Positions 27,653-37,292 of a stretch of DNA of 64,000 nucleotides are shown here, in pieces. Position 1 is the first letter of the stretch. The number at the start of each line of letters is the position of its first letter. The notes beneath the pieces are model-generated. The model was given only the letters and a program-made list of their open reading frames with translations, searched no databases and had not been told where the DNA came from. This DNA comes from an uncultured Erythrobacter sp. (GTDB lineage Bacteria > Pseudomonadota > Alphaproteobacteria > Sphingomonadales > Sphingomonadaceae), in assembly GCA_947488755.1 (NCBI GenBank), contig CANLAD010000001.1:2737501-2801500 (forward strand). The letters run 5' to 3'. Made by a program: the position numbers and the translations under genes.

Positions 27653-27670
27653 CTTACAGGGCGGTTACAA
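27653..27670 (-). promoter_or_regulatory. Candidate Pho box upstream of TonB receptor
   Basis: On the minus strand this reads TTGTAAC-CGCC-CTGTAAG: two 7-mers with TGTAA cores and a 4-nt spacer. That matches the PhoB layout, with A where C is commoner (some known Pho boxes, such as phoE, also have TAA). It lies about 87 nt upstream of the preferred receptor start, in the short gap after ftsK. Confidence 0.45.
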
Positions 27671-27712
27671 TTTGAAGGCGTTGCCCTGATGCACCAGAGC
27701 TCGCCGGCCCGG

Positions 27713-30115
27713 TCAGAGAGGGTTGCCGTCCTGATCGCGGAAGATTTCGCGCCGCCCGACATGGTTGGCGGGACCGACCAGACCTTCGCTCTCCATCCGC
27801 TCGATCCATTTCGCCGCGGTGTTGTAGCCCACCCCCATCTGGCGCTGGAGCCACGATCCGCTGGCCTTCTGATTCTCGATCACGATCTGGCACGCCTGAC
27901 GATACTTGCGCTCTTCGGGACTGTCGGATGCGGTCAGTTCATCCTCGAAATTGAGACCGCCACCATCCTCGGGCTCTTCGGTGACGGCATCGACATAGTC
28001 GGGCGACCCCTGCGCGCGCCAGAAATCGGCCACCGCTTCGACTTCTTCGTCGCTGACGAACGGGCCGTGGACGCGCACCGTCGCGCCGGTGTTGGGCTTG
28101 TAGAGCATATCGCCCTTGCCCAGCAGCTGCTCGGCGCCCTGTTCGCCCAGGATCGTGCGGCTGTCGATCCGGCTCGTCACCTTGAAGCTGATCCGGGTCG
28201 GCAGGTTCGCCTTGATGACGCCGGTGATGACATCGACCGACGGACGCTGCGTCGCCATGATGAGATGGATGCCCGCCGCGCGCGATTTCTGGCTGAGGCG
28301 CTGTATCAGAACCTCGATTTCCTTGCCGACCGTCACCATCAGATCGGCGAGTTCGTCGACGATCAGCACGATCTGCGGCAGCGGTTCGTAGTCGAGCTGC
28401 TCTTCCTCGTAGAGCTGTTCGCCGGTGTCCGGGTCGAAGCCGGTCTGCACCCGACGGCCCAGCGGCTTGCCCTTGGCGGCAGCGGCGCGGACTTTTTCGT
28501 TGAAGGAGTTGATGTTGCGCGAATTAACGCTCGACATCATGCGATAGCGCTTCTCCATCTCCTCGACCGCCCATTTTAGCGCGCGCACGCTTTTGTGCGG
28601 CTCGGTCACGACGGGGGAGAGGAGGTGCGGGATATCGTCGTAGCTTTTCAGCTCCAGCACCTTGGGATCGATCAGGATCAGGCGGCATTCCGCGGGCGTG
28701 AAGTGGTAGAGCAGGCTGAGCAGAATACAGTTCAGACCGACCGATTTGCCCGACCCGGTCGTGCCCGCGACCAGCAGATGCGGCATGGCGGCAAGGTCGG
28801 CGATGATCGGTTCGCCCGAAATGTCCTTGCCAAGGATCATCGGCAGATTGCCCTTCGCCTCGGCAAAGGCCTCGCACGCGGCGAGTTCCTTCAGCATCAC
28901 CATCTGCCGATCAGCGTTGGGCAGCTCGATACCGATCACGGTCTTGCCCGGAATGGTCGAGACCCGCGCGCTGATCGCGCTCATATTGCGGGCGATATCT
29001 TCGGCGAGGCCCACCACCCGGCTCGCCTTGATACCCGGCGCGGGTTCGAGCTCGTACATCGTGACGACCGGCCCGGTGCGGACCGCCGTGATCTCGCCCT
29101 TCACGTTGAAATCGTCGAGCACGGTTTCGAGCAGGCGAGCATTGCGTTCAAGCGCCAGCTTGTCGAGCGCGGGGGCGGTGTCCTTCGGCGGCTCTTCTAG
29201 CAGGTCGAGGCTTGGCAGCTCGTAATCAGCGAACATGTCGCGCTGCTTGGCTTTTGCCGCTTGCGCGCGCGGCGGCGGGGAAGAAGGATCGGAGATTTCG
29301 GGCGCGCGGCGTGGTTGCGCAGGCTCAGTTTCGGGCGGTTCGCGATCGGTTTTGGCCTTGCGGCGGGTCTTGGTCTTGGGGGCCGTAATATCGTCCGATC
29401 CGTTCGCCCCGCCGCGTCGCGAACGACCGAAAAAAGGAAGGCGCGGCATGGCGGCGCTGTTCGCCACGAAATCAGGCAGGGTGAGCAGCGCCCGCCAATC
29501 GATCGCGAACACGCGCGTCAGCAATGCCGTTGCCGCAGCAAGGCTGGCAAGCGCTGCACCAAGGATGATCCACCCCGCCTGCTCTCCGCCAAAGCGCGTG
29601 GCGACCGCTTCGATCCCGAGCGCGCCGAGCAGGCCGGTCACTCCGCCCAGCTGCGCGGGAAAGGTGCCACCCGAGCGGTCGAAGGCGAGTGTCAGGACAA
29701 TGCCGAGCAACGCGATCGCAAGCAGCAGCATGCCGGTCGGCAACCACCAGCGCGTCCGCTCGCCGTCTTCCGTGTCCTCGATCTCGACCGCGCGCCACAG
29801 CCGACGTGCCGATATGTAAATCAAGGGCAGAAGCAGCACGCCGGGCAAGCCGAACGCAAACAGCACTCTGTCCGCGACCCATGCGCCAGTCAGGCCCATC
29901 CAGTTGGCGACGCTGTCGGGCGAGGCGGCGGTCGAGGGCGAAGGATCGGTCTGGGTGTAGCTGACCAGCGCCAGCGTGAGGAAGATGGTCAGCAGGAACA
30001 ACGCCGCGGCGCCCAGCATCTGCGCCGCACGCCGGATCGAACGGCGCAGCCCCACGCGCCAATCGGCCACCGGCTGGCGGCCTCTTGTCTGTCCGGTCAC
30101 TGCGCGCGATGCCAT
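27713..30115 (-). CDS. ftsK: DNA translocase FtsK
   Basis: An 800-residue FtsK/SpoIIIE translocase: four predicted N-terminal transmembrane helices (about residues 30-185), a short Pro/Lys/Arg-rich linker (about 210-290), a motor with Walker A GTTGSGKSVGLN and Walker B IVLIVDELADLM, and a C-terminal gamma winged helix (RQMGVGYNTAAKWIERME) that reads KOPS sites. It couples chromosome-dimer resolution to cell division at the septum. I chose ATG 30115 (MASRAVTG); an upstream in-frame start at 30142 is possible. Confidence 0.95.
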   Translation of the reverse strand: MASRAVTGQTRGRQPVADWRVGLRRSIRRAAQMLGAAALFLLTIFLTLALVSYTQTDPSPSTAASPDSVANWMGLTGAWVADRVLFAFGLPGVLLLPLIYISARRLWRAVEIEDTEDGERTRWWLPTGMLLLAIALLGIVLTLAFDRSGGTFPAQLGGVTGLLGALGIEAVATRFGGEQAGWIILGAALASLAAATALLTRVFAIDWRALLTLPDFVANSAAMPRLPFFGRSRRGGANGSDDITAPKTKTRRKAKTDREPPETEPAQPRRAPEISDPSSPPPRAQAAKAKQRDMFADYELPSLDLLEEPPKDTAPALDKLALERNARLLETVLDDFNVKGEITAVRTGPVVTMYELEPAPGIKASRVVGLAEDIARNMSAISARVSTIPGKTVIGIELPNADRQMVMLKELAACEAFAEAKGNLPMILGKDISGEPIIADLAAMPHLLVAGTTGSGKSVGLNCILLSLLYHFTPAECRLILIDPKVLELKSYDDIPHLLSPVVTEPHKSVRALKWAVEEMEKRYRMMSSVNSRNINSFNEKVRAAAAKGKPLGRRVQTGFDPDTGEQLYEEEQLDYEPLPQIVLIVDELADLMVTVGKEIEVLIQRLSQKSRAAGIHLIMATQRPSVDVITGVIKANLPTRISFKVTSRIDSRTILGEQGAEQLLGKGDMLYKPNTGATVRVHGPFVSDEEVEAVADFWRAQGSPDYVDAVTEEPEDGGGLNFEDELTASDSPEERKYRQACQIVIENQKASGSWLQRQMGVGYNTAAKWIERMESEGLVGPANHVGRREIFRDQDGNPL

Positions 30116-30193
30116 TGCCAAAGGCTCCCTGAATCGGAACACACCATGAATCCTAGGACGGACAGGGTCAAGCGATCTGCGGTGGGGCGAACC

Positions 30194-30754
30194 TCAACTC
30201 AAGCCATCGATCGCCGCCCAGCGCGGCCAATCAAGGGCTTCGGCGCGGTTCTCATCCATTCCGCCAAGCGCGATCACCGGCGCTTGTGAGCGAGCCGCCA
30301 GCATCCGGAAGCGCACCGGGCCGAGCACTGCGTCGCCGGGATGCGAGCGGGTCGGAAACACGGGCGAGAGTAGCACCGCGTCGGCTCTCAAGCGATTGGC
30401 CAGCCCGATTTCGGTCAGATCATGCGCGGTTGCGAGGTGCAGCAATCCAGCTCGGCGGGGATACAGGCTTCGCGGCGAACCGTAGATGCCGTCGGCGCCC
30501 CATTCCCTAGCGGTCAGCGCGCTATCGGCGAGGATCGACAGGTGTCCGCTTCGCCGTGCGACCCGGCGCAGCGCCGCGAAGCGGTCTCTTCGGGCCGGGT
30601 CGCCCAAGTGATAGTGCCGGTAGAGAAACCCGCTGCCGCGTGGAAGGCTCGCAAGCGCGTCTTCGAGAATGTCGTCGTTGCGCGCATCGCTGATCAGCCA
30701 GACGCGGGGGAGGGGCTTTCCATTGCGCACCCACACCGTATAGCCGCGCATCAT
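30194..30754 (-). CDS. Thiamine-phosphate synthase-like protein (ThiE/TenI family)
   Basis: A 186-residue protein with the ThiE/TenI barrel pattern: PRVWLISDARN, GSGFLYRHYHLG, LHLATAHDLTEI, ADAVLLSPVFPTRSHPGDAVLG and PVIALGGMDE. The SPVFPTRSHPG loop is closer to TenI and the short MutT-associated ThiE proteins than to classic ThiE (usually GPxFxTxTK), so it may not be a synthase. The start is ATG 30754 or 30751; with 30754 its start codon overlaps the start codon of the divergent yggS by 2 nt. Confidence 0.75.
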   Translation of the reverse strand: MMRGYTVWVRNGKPLPRVWLISDARNDDILEDALASLPRGSGFLYRHYHLGDPARRDRFAALRRVARRSGHLSILADSALTAREWGADGIYGSPRSLYPRRAGLLHLATAHDLTEIGLANRLRADAVLLSPVFPTRSHPGDAVLGPVRFRMLAARSQAPVIALGGMDENRAEALDWPRWAAIDGLS

Positions 30755-31430
30755 GGAAATCCCAGCCGCAGATGCAGCCACCCGCCTCGCCGCCGTCGAA
30801 GAGAACATCGCGCGTATCTGCAAGCCCGCGCGCCGCGATCCCGCCGACGTGACGCTCATCGCGGTCAGCAAAACGCACTCGCCAGAGCGGATCGTGCCGC
30901 TACTGGAAACCGGCCTCCGCGTCTTCGGCGAAAACCGCGTGCAGGAGGCGCAGGGCAAATGGCCGGAACTGCGCGAGCGCTTTCCGGACGTCGAATTGCA
31001 CGCCATCGGGCAGTTGCAATCGAACAAGGCGGACGATGCGGTTGCGCTGTTCGACGTGATCCACTCGCTTGACCGGTCGAGCCTGCTGAAAGCGCTGGCC
31101 AAGGCGATGGACAAGGCGGATCGTCGTGTGCCGTGCTTCGTGCAGGTCAATATCGGCGACGAAGACCAAAAGGGCGGCTGTCCGATCGGCGAGGTTCCCG
31201 CCTTCCTCGCCAAGGTGCGCGATGCCGATGTGCCGGTGGCGGGCCTGATGTGCCTGCCGCCCGCCGATACCGAACCCGCACCGTTCTTCGCGCTGCTGGC
31301 CAAGCTCGCGCGCGACAATGGCGTTGAGGGTCTGAGCATGGGGATGAGCGGCGATTACGAGACCGCCGTGCAACTCGGCGCGACACACGTGCGGGTGGGC
31401 ACGGCGCTGTTCGGGCCGCGAGGCGGGTGA
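30753..31430 (+). CDS. yggS: PLP-binding YggS/PROSC family protein
   Basis: A 225-residue PLP-barrel protein. The PLP lysine is in LIAVSKTH near residue 35; other motifs are FGENRVQEA, HAIGQLQSNKADDAV, VQVNIGDEDQKGGC and LSMGMSGDYETAVQLGATHVRVGTALFG. Family knowledge: it keeps free PLP levels and amino-acid pools balanced and has no racemase activity. The start ATG at 30753 touches the divergent ThiE-like start; the stop overlaps the next gene (GTGA). Confidence 0.93.
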   Translation: MEIPAADAATRLAAVEENIARICKPARRDPADVTLIAVSKTHSPERIVPLLETGLRVFGENRVQEAQGKWPELRERFPDVELHAIGQLQSNKADDAVALFDVIHSLDRSSLLKALAKAMDKADRRVPCFVQVNIGDEDQKGGCPIGEVPAFLAKVRDADVPVAGLMCLPPADTEPAPFFALLAKLARDNGVEGLSMGMSGDYETAVQLGATHVRVGTALFGPRGG

Positions 31431-31876
31431 CGCCGGACGCCTTCATCTCGCGCTGGCGTCAACCGCTCGAGGCCCGAGCGCAGATCGTCTTCCGGGCGAG
31501 CGAGCGCGGCTACGGCGGCGGCAATTACTGCGCCGTCGCGAACGCCTTCGTTGAGCAGCACGGCTTCAAGCCTATCGGCTTCAATTGGGAATTGCTCGAC
31601 CCCGAGGCCTCTCCGGACAAGCCGCGCTCTGCACGAGGTGTGATCGCGGAGGCCTTCGCCCGCGACATGGCTTTGCCACAGACGCAATGGCTGGGAGAAA
31701 CAGCGAAAGATTGCGCGGCGGATTTCGTCGCATTGTTCGACCAGTCCGAGCGGACGATCGTCTCCAACCGCATGGGCGATCTGTGGAACCCGCTCACCGA
31801 TGCGCGGATCGAATGGGGATTCGTGGGCTTCGACGCTGAACGGATCGCGCTGCTGCTGGCCATGACCAACGACTAG
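31427..31876 (+). CDS. Conserved-looking hypothetical protein
   Basis: A 149-residue soluble protein starting at GTG 31427, overlapping the yggS stop by 4 nt. It has no signal peptide, transmembrane segment or motif I recognise; it is rich in aromatic residues (for example GYGGGNYCAVANAF and RIEWGFVGFDAERIALLL). Coupling to yggS suggests co-expression. A strong terminator follows 11 nt after the stop. Confidence 0.7.
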   Translation: MTPDAFISRWRQPLEARAQIVFRASERGYGGGNYCAVANAFVEQHGFKPIGFNWELLDPEASPDKPRSARGVIAEAFARDMALPQTQWLGETAKDCAADFVALFDQSERTIVSNRMGDLWNPLTDARIEWGFVGFDAERIALLLAMTND

Positions 31877-31886
31877 CGCACATATG

Positions 31887-31924
31887 AGAAGGGCGACCCG
31901 TCGCCAGATCGCCCTTTTCGTTTA
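31887..31924 (+). terminator. Intrinsic terminator after the yggS operon
   Basis: The 8-bp stem AAGGGCGA / TCGCCCTT with a 12-nt loop is followed by TTCGTTT. It lies between the yggS operon and the convergent TonB receptor. On the minus strand the U tract is poor, so it mainly serves the plus strand. Confidence 0.75.
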
Positions 31925-31942
31925 GTCGTGAGGTTCGCTAGT

Positions 31943-34374
31943 CTAGAATTCGAACAGCGCCTCGATCCCGATGTTCCGACCGCGTTGCAACGGCGAGAAA
32001 GTGCCGAGGGCAGGATTTGGATCGAATGGTTGTCCGTTGAAATTCGAGTTTGGGCCGACAAAAGCAGGATCACCGGTTCTCGGATCGATTACAACTTCCG
32101 TACCGCCGAACGGAACCTGCGTATCGCCGCCTGCCTGAACTTCATCGAACAGGTTGCGCCCGTAAACCGACAGCGAGAAGCCATCGAGCGGCGTCACCCA
32201 CGTTATGTTCGCCTCCAGGTTCGACATATCCTGGATCCAGCCGAAATTGTTGTCGGTATAGGCGAATTCGTCGCGATACTGGTAATTCACGCGGGTCAGG
32301 ATCTCGTTATCGCCAATGAACAGTTCGTGGATGAGGCCCATGCCCCAGGTGACTTCGGGGACACGCGGCAGGCGCAGAGCGAGATCCTCGTCGTTGATAT
32401 CGCTATCGCTTGAAATGTCGAAAAGCACCTCGTCGTATTCATCGTCGATCAGGCCAATATTTGCCGTGACGATAAGCGAATCCGACACCCGCATCCGCGC
32501 CTCGGCTTCAACTCCGCTGATAGTCGCATCGGCGGTGTTGAGGATGTTCTGCACGACACCTGCACCCGGATCGGCGAGGTTCACCTCGCGCTGCATATCC
32601 TTCACTTTCGTGACGTAGGCCGCGACGTTGAGCGTGAAAGCGGCGTCCAGCGTCTGGAACTTCCCACCGATCTCGAAGGTGTCGACCTGCTCCTCGTCGA
32701 AGAAGAGATTGCCGGTCTCGTCGACCGCGCGCTGGAAGACCGGGATGTCGGTGATGCGGAAATTGTAACCGCCCGAGCGGAAGCCACGGCTCCAATGGCC
32801 GTAGATCTGGCTGTCGTTCCACTCATACTGGAAGCCGACCTTCGGTGACAGGTTACGAAACCGGACATCGTCGGCAAAGCCGTTTTCCTCGCCAGGGATG
32901 AATGCATTTGTGCCGGTGACGGGGCATGTGCCGTCAACCACCGAACATTCGGGCCGCGGGCGGATATAGGTTACTTCCGCATCTTTGGTCTCTTGGTTCC
33001 AACGCAGACCTGCAATCACCGAGAATGAGTCCGTGAGGTAATATTGCGCGTTGGCGAAAACGCCGATCACTTCGTGATTCTGACGACCGCCACCGTAGAA
33101 GGTGAGCGGTGTGGAAACCGGGATGTCGCGCACCTCGGTGTAAGAGAGATCCTGGTCGAAATAGAATCCGCCAACGGTGAGGTCGAAATTATCGGTCGAT
33201 ACCGCGTAACGGATTTCGTTCGAGATCTGCTCTTGCACGGTTTCGGTGTTCGAATGGAACAGGAATAGCGGGGTTGCATCGATATCGCCGTTCGTGGTCG
33301 CCGCATAATCGCGATAGCCGAAAATGTTGGTCAGCGTCCCGGGGCCGATATCCCATTCGGCGGTGAGCGATCCTGTCCAGATTTCATTATCGTAAAAACC
33401 CGGCTCGTCGATCGCAAAATCAAAGGTCTCGCGATCGAATGTGCCGCGGTTCTGAGCCGAGGGACCATCGCCCTCGGAATTGAAATAGTCGAGCTTGCCG
33501 GTGACGGTCAGCTCGCCCAGCCGCGCTTCGAGTGCGCCGCGAATGATGTAGGTTTCCGCCGCGCCGTGGTTTTCGGGAACATCGCTCAGGTTCTCCGGGT
33601 CGATCTCGGATGCGAGATTGCGGAAATAGCCTTCGTCGTTGTTGTAATAGCCGCCGACCTTGAACAGCAGAACGTCTTCGATAATCGGACCGGAGAGGAC
33701 GCCGCTTGCGGTGTAGTTCGCGCCGCCGCGACCGACATCGACGAGCGGTCCGTCGACCGCTGCGCGAACCTTGCCGCGAAACTCTTCTGTCGGATTGCCG
33801 GTGTTGAGGACGACCGCGCCGCCGGTCACATTGCGCCCGAACAGCACACCCTGCGGACCGCGCAGGATCTCGACGCTTTCGAGGTCGAACAAGTCGAACA
33901 CGACTCCGCCATTGATGCCGAGATAAACCCCGTCGACGAACACGCCCACGGTCGGGTCGATCGAGGGGATCGAGGAGTTGATGCCGAGGCCGCGAACCGA
34001 GAAGTTCGCGGTGCCGCGGCTGGTGCCGACCTGGTCGAGGCTGACATTCGGTGCCTGGAAGGAGAGACCCTGAATGTCACGGATTTTATAGGCCTCGAGC
34101 GTATCTTCGTTGAAGGCGGTGACGGCGAGCGCCACGTCCTGCACGTCTTCGGGATCCTGCGTTTTGGTGCCGGTGACAACAATGTTGCCGATCGTGTCGA
34201 GCTGGCTCGCGCGGCGTGCCGGCTGGGCTTCGGTTTCGCCAGCGCTGACCGCATCCGATACATCGGGTTCATCCTCACCCGGCGCTTCTTGCTGGGCGTG
34301 GGCTGCGAAGGGGTTGCAGCGCATGATGCGAGCAGGGCAGCGGCGAGCGTTCGCGCCGGAATACGTGTGTTCAT
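31943..34374 (-). CDS. TonB-dependent receptor with a frameshift in its signal peptide
   Basis: The body is a normal TonB receptor of about 790 residues: TonB box NIVVTGTK, plug with FSVRGLGINSS and LESVEILRGPQGVLFGRNVTGGAVVL, and a barrel ending ALFEF. The expected start, ATG 34374, has a good ribosome-binding site (AGGAGAG) and encodes a signal-peptide start (MNTRIPARTLAAALLAS), but in a different frame. Inserting one base near 34318 would join it to NPFAAHAQQ and give a complete signal peptide. As it stands, the body frame only opens at TTG 34381, without an export signal. Either a sequence error or a real inactivating deletion. Confidence 0.8.
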
Positions 34375-34425
34375 GGGACAATCTCTCTCCTGATTGGTCG
34401 TGATTCCCACTAGCGCTGAGTCTTT

Positions 34426-34483
34426 TAATTGCAACCTAAAGTGATACCGCTACGTCACAGCCGGACGAACGGTGTTGCAATTA
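34426..34483. promoter_or_regulatory. 10-bp inverted repeat in the TonB receptor promoter region
   Basis: TAATTGCAAC (34426-34435) and GTTGCAATTA (34474-34483) are perfect inverted copies with 38 bp between them. The right copy includes the glnD stop codon. The spacing is too long for a good terminator stem-loop, so paired operator half-sites for the downstream receptor are more likely. The regulator is unknown. Confidence 0.45.
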
Positions 34484-37240
34484 GGCCGCTTCGTGTTCGC
34501 GTTGACGCCGATCGCTGCCTGCATCGAGCAGCTCGGCTTCGATTGCCGCGAGCCGCTCTGGCGCTGTAACCTTAGCACCCGTCAGATCAGTCACGTAGAA
34601 CGTATCCGCCGCGCTTTCGCCATAGGCGGTGACGTGGGCCGACTGCACGATCAGGTTCGCCTTGTAGAGCGCATGGGCGAGCCGGTTGAGGAGCGCCGGG
34701 CGATCGCGCGCCGTGACTTCGATGACCGTAAAGTGATTGGATGCCTCGTTGTCGAAATCGACGCGCGGCGCGACTGAAAACGCTTTTGCCCGCGAATGCG
34801 GCAGCGGGCGGGCGGCGAGGCGGGGCACAAGCTCGATATTCGCCATCAATGCGTCGCGGATGTTTTGCTGCAACCGTTCAATCTGCCGATCTTCGCGAAA
34901 TGCCTCGCCGCGTGCGTCCTGCACCAGGAAGTTGTCGATCGCATAGCCGTTCGAGGCGGTGTGGATGCGCGCATCGATGATGTTTGCGCCCGCGAGATGA
35001 ATGCCGCCCGCAATGCGATAGAACAGGCCCGGATGGTCGGGCGCGATCACCGTCACATGCGTTGCACCGCGCTCCTCCTCGATTTCGCAATGGATCGACA
35101 ATTGCTCCTCCAGCGAACGGGCTGCGTCGAACTGGACGAGGTTGCGGGCAATGATGTCCTCGCTCTCCGCAATCCAGTATGCGTCGTTCAGGAGCGAACC
35201 GATTTCGTCGACTAGTTGGGCTTTGGGGCCAAGTATCTCCTTTGCCGCTTCGCGCTTGCCTGCGACCTGCACGCCGCGGTTCACGCGCTTGTGACCCAGC
35301 CGCAGCATCTCCTGCGCTGCGTCAAAGAGTGTTCCGAGCAACTGGCCTTTCCAGCTGTTCCATGTGCCCGGACCAACTGCGCGGATATCGACCGCAGTCA
35401 GGATCGCGAGATTTCGCAGTCGGTCGACGGTTTTCACCTCGGCGACAAAATCCTCGATCGTCTTGGGATCGGTGAGGTCGCGTTTCTGCGCGGTCGAGCT
35501 CATCAGAAGGTGGTTCAGCACCAACCACTGGACCAGCGCGGTTTCCTTCTGGTTCAGCCCCAGGCGCGGGCACAGCCGTTTTGCCACGTCCGCGCCCAGC
35601 ACCGAATGATCGCCGCCGCGCCCCTTGGCGATATCGTGCAGCAGCACGGCGACATAGAGCGCGCGGCGCGAGCAAACCTTATGGATCAGCTTGGTCGCAC
35701 GCGGATGGTCGTCTTCCAGCAGGCCGCGCTCGATCTGGCTGAGCAAGCCGATCGCACGAATGGTGTGCTCATCGACGGTGTAGTGGTGGTACATGTCGAA
35801 CTGCATCTGCGCGTTGACCTTGCCGAAATCGGGCACGAAGCGGCCGAACACGCCCGCCTCGTTCATCCAGCGCAGCATCGGTTCGGGATTGTTTCGCCCC
35901 GCCAACAGGTCGAGGAACAGGGCGTTGGCGCGCGCATCCTTGCGCACCTTGCGGTCGATCAGGCGCGCATCGCGATTGGCCTGACGCATGCTCTCCGGGT
36001 GAATTTCCAGGTCTTCGGCTTCGGCGAGCTGAAACAGTTCGATCAAGCGGACCGGGTCTTGTGTGAACCAGTCGTCGGACGGGGTCTTGATCCAGTCGCC
36101 CTCGACAACGAAACCTTCGAGTGTCGAGATGCTTTTCGCGCCCTTGCGCGTCTTTTTCTCGGCGAAGGTTTCATCAAGGTGTGCAAGAAATGTCGCGGTC
36201 AGGCTCCCGACCCGCTTCACCTGCAGAAAATAGAACTGCATGAACCGTTCGACTGCGCTCTTGCCGGGGCGCTCTGCGAAATTCATCCGTTCTGCAATCG
36301 CGCGTTGCAGGTCGAATGTCAGCCGATCCTCCCCGCGTCCAGCGACGATGTGCATGTGGCACCGCACCGCGAGCAAAAACCGCTCCGCCCGGCGGAAGCT
36401 GCGATACTCGCTGCGCGTGAAAAGCCCGACATCGACGAGTTGCGAAGCGCTTTCGACCCGGTGGATATACTTGCCGATCCAGTACAGCGTCTGGAGGTCG
36501 CGCAACGCCCCCTTGCCGTCCTTCACATTGGGTTCGACGACATAACGGCTGTCACCCATTCGGCGGTGCCTGGCGTTTCGCTCTTCGAGCTTGTGAGCGA
36601 GGAAATCTCGCTCGCTTCCCCGTAAGATCTCAGCCCAGAACCGTTGGCGCAATTCTTCATAAACCGCCTGATCGCCCCAGACAAAACGCCCTTCGAGCAG
36701 GGCGGTGCGGATCGTCATATCGTCCTTTGCCATGCGCATGGTATCGGAGAGGGAGCGGCTCGAATGGCCGACCTTGAGGCCCAGATCCCAGAGTAGATAA
36801 AGCATCGCCTCGATCACCTGTTCGCACCACGGCGAACGCTTCATTGGCGTGATGAAGGCGATGTCGACGTCCGAATAGGGCGCCATCTCGGCCCGGCCAT
36901 AGCCGCCGACCGCGAGGATCGCGAGACGCTCTGCGGTGGTACGGTTGGTGGCGGGCAGCACGCACCTTATGACGTAATCGTGGATCACGCGCACCAGCTG
37001 ATCTGTCAGGAAGGCGTAACCGTTCGCGCATTCGTGCCCGGCGGAAGGCTTTTCGAGCAGGCGCCGCTCGAGCTCGGCGCGGCCATTCTCCAGGGCAGCG
37101 CGAAGCGCTTCGAGGACGGCGCCCCTGGCGGCCTCGCCATCCTCGTCTGCCAGCGCGAAAACCGTGCCAGTCAGCTCGCGCCGGTCGATGATGGCACGCT
37201 GGCGTGGAACGCGGCGTGAGGGAATGGTCCAATCGGTCAT
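34481..37240 (-). CDS. glnD: Bifunctional [protein PII] uridylyltransferase/uridylyl-removing enzyme
   Basis: A 919-residue GlnD, the nitrogen-status sensor that modifies PII proteins. Nucleotidyltransferase motif GGYGRAEMAPYSDVDIAF (about residues 112-129), HD domain with LLHDIAKGRGGDHS (about 530), and two C-terminal ACT domains (starting near 710 and 820), which bind glutamine. Length and domain order are normal. It stands alone between the acyl-CoA ligase gene and a TonB receptor. Confidence 0.96.
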   Translation of the reverse strand: MTDWTIPSRRVPRQRAIIDRRELTGTVFALADEDGEAARGAVLEALRAALENGRAELERRLLEKPSAGHECANGYAFLTDQLVRVIHDYVIRCVLPATNRTTAERLAILAVGGYGRAEMAPYSDVDIAFITPMKRSPWCEQVIEAMLYLLWDLGLKVGHSSRSLSDTMRMAKDDMTIRTALLEGRFVWGDQAVYEELRQRFWAEILRGSERDFLAHKLEERNARHRRMGDSRYVVEPNVKDGKGALRDLQTLYWIGKYIHRVESASQLVDVGLFTRSEYRSFRRAERFLLAVRCHMHIVAGRGEDRLTFDLQRAIAERMNFAERPGKSAVERFMQFYFLQVKRVGSLTATFLAHLDETFAEKKTRKGAKSISTLEGFVVEGDWIKTPSDDWFTQDPVRLIELFQLAEAEDLEIHPESMRQANRDARLIDRKVRKDARANALFLDLLAGRNNPEPMLRWMNEAGVFGRFVPDFGKVNAQMQFDMYHHYTVDEHTIRAIGLLSQIERGLLEDDHPRATKLIHKVCSRRALYVAVLLHDIAKGRGGDHSVLGADVAKRLCPRLGLNQKETALVQWLVLNHLLMSSTAQKRDLTDPKTIEDFVAEVKTVDRLRNLAILTAVDIRAVGPGTWNSWKGQLLGTLFDAAQEMLRLGHKRVNRGVQVAGKREAAKEILGPKAQLVDEIGSLLNDAYWIAESEDIIARNLVQFDAARSLEEQLSIHCEIEEERGATHVTVIAPDHPGLFYRIAGGIHLAGANIIDARIHTASNGYAIDNFLVQDARGEAFREDRQIERLQQNIRDALMANIELVPRLAARPLPHSRAKAFSVAPRVDFDNEASNHFTVIEVTARDRPALLNRLAHALYKANLIVQSAHVTAYGESAADTFYVTDLTGAKVTAPERLAAIEAELLDAGSDRRQREHEAA

Positions 37241-37292
37241 TTCCAGCGGCTCGCGGGCCGATAATCAGGGCTCCGCCGCAACATGGGTGCGG

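Noticed and set aside
34441..34460. Pho box in front of the second TonB receptor
   Set aside because: CTGTGAC-GTAG-CGGTATC has one good and one poor half; not distinguishable from chance.
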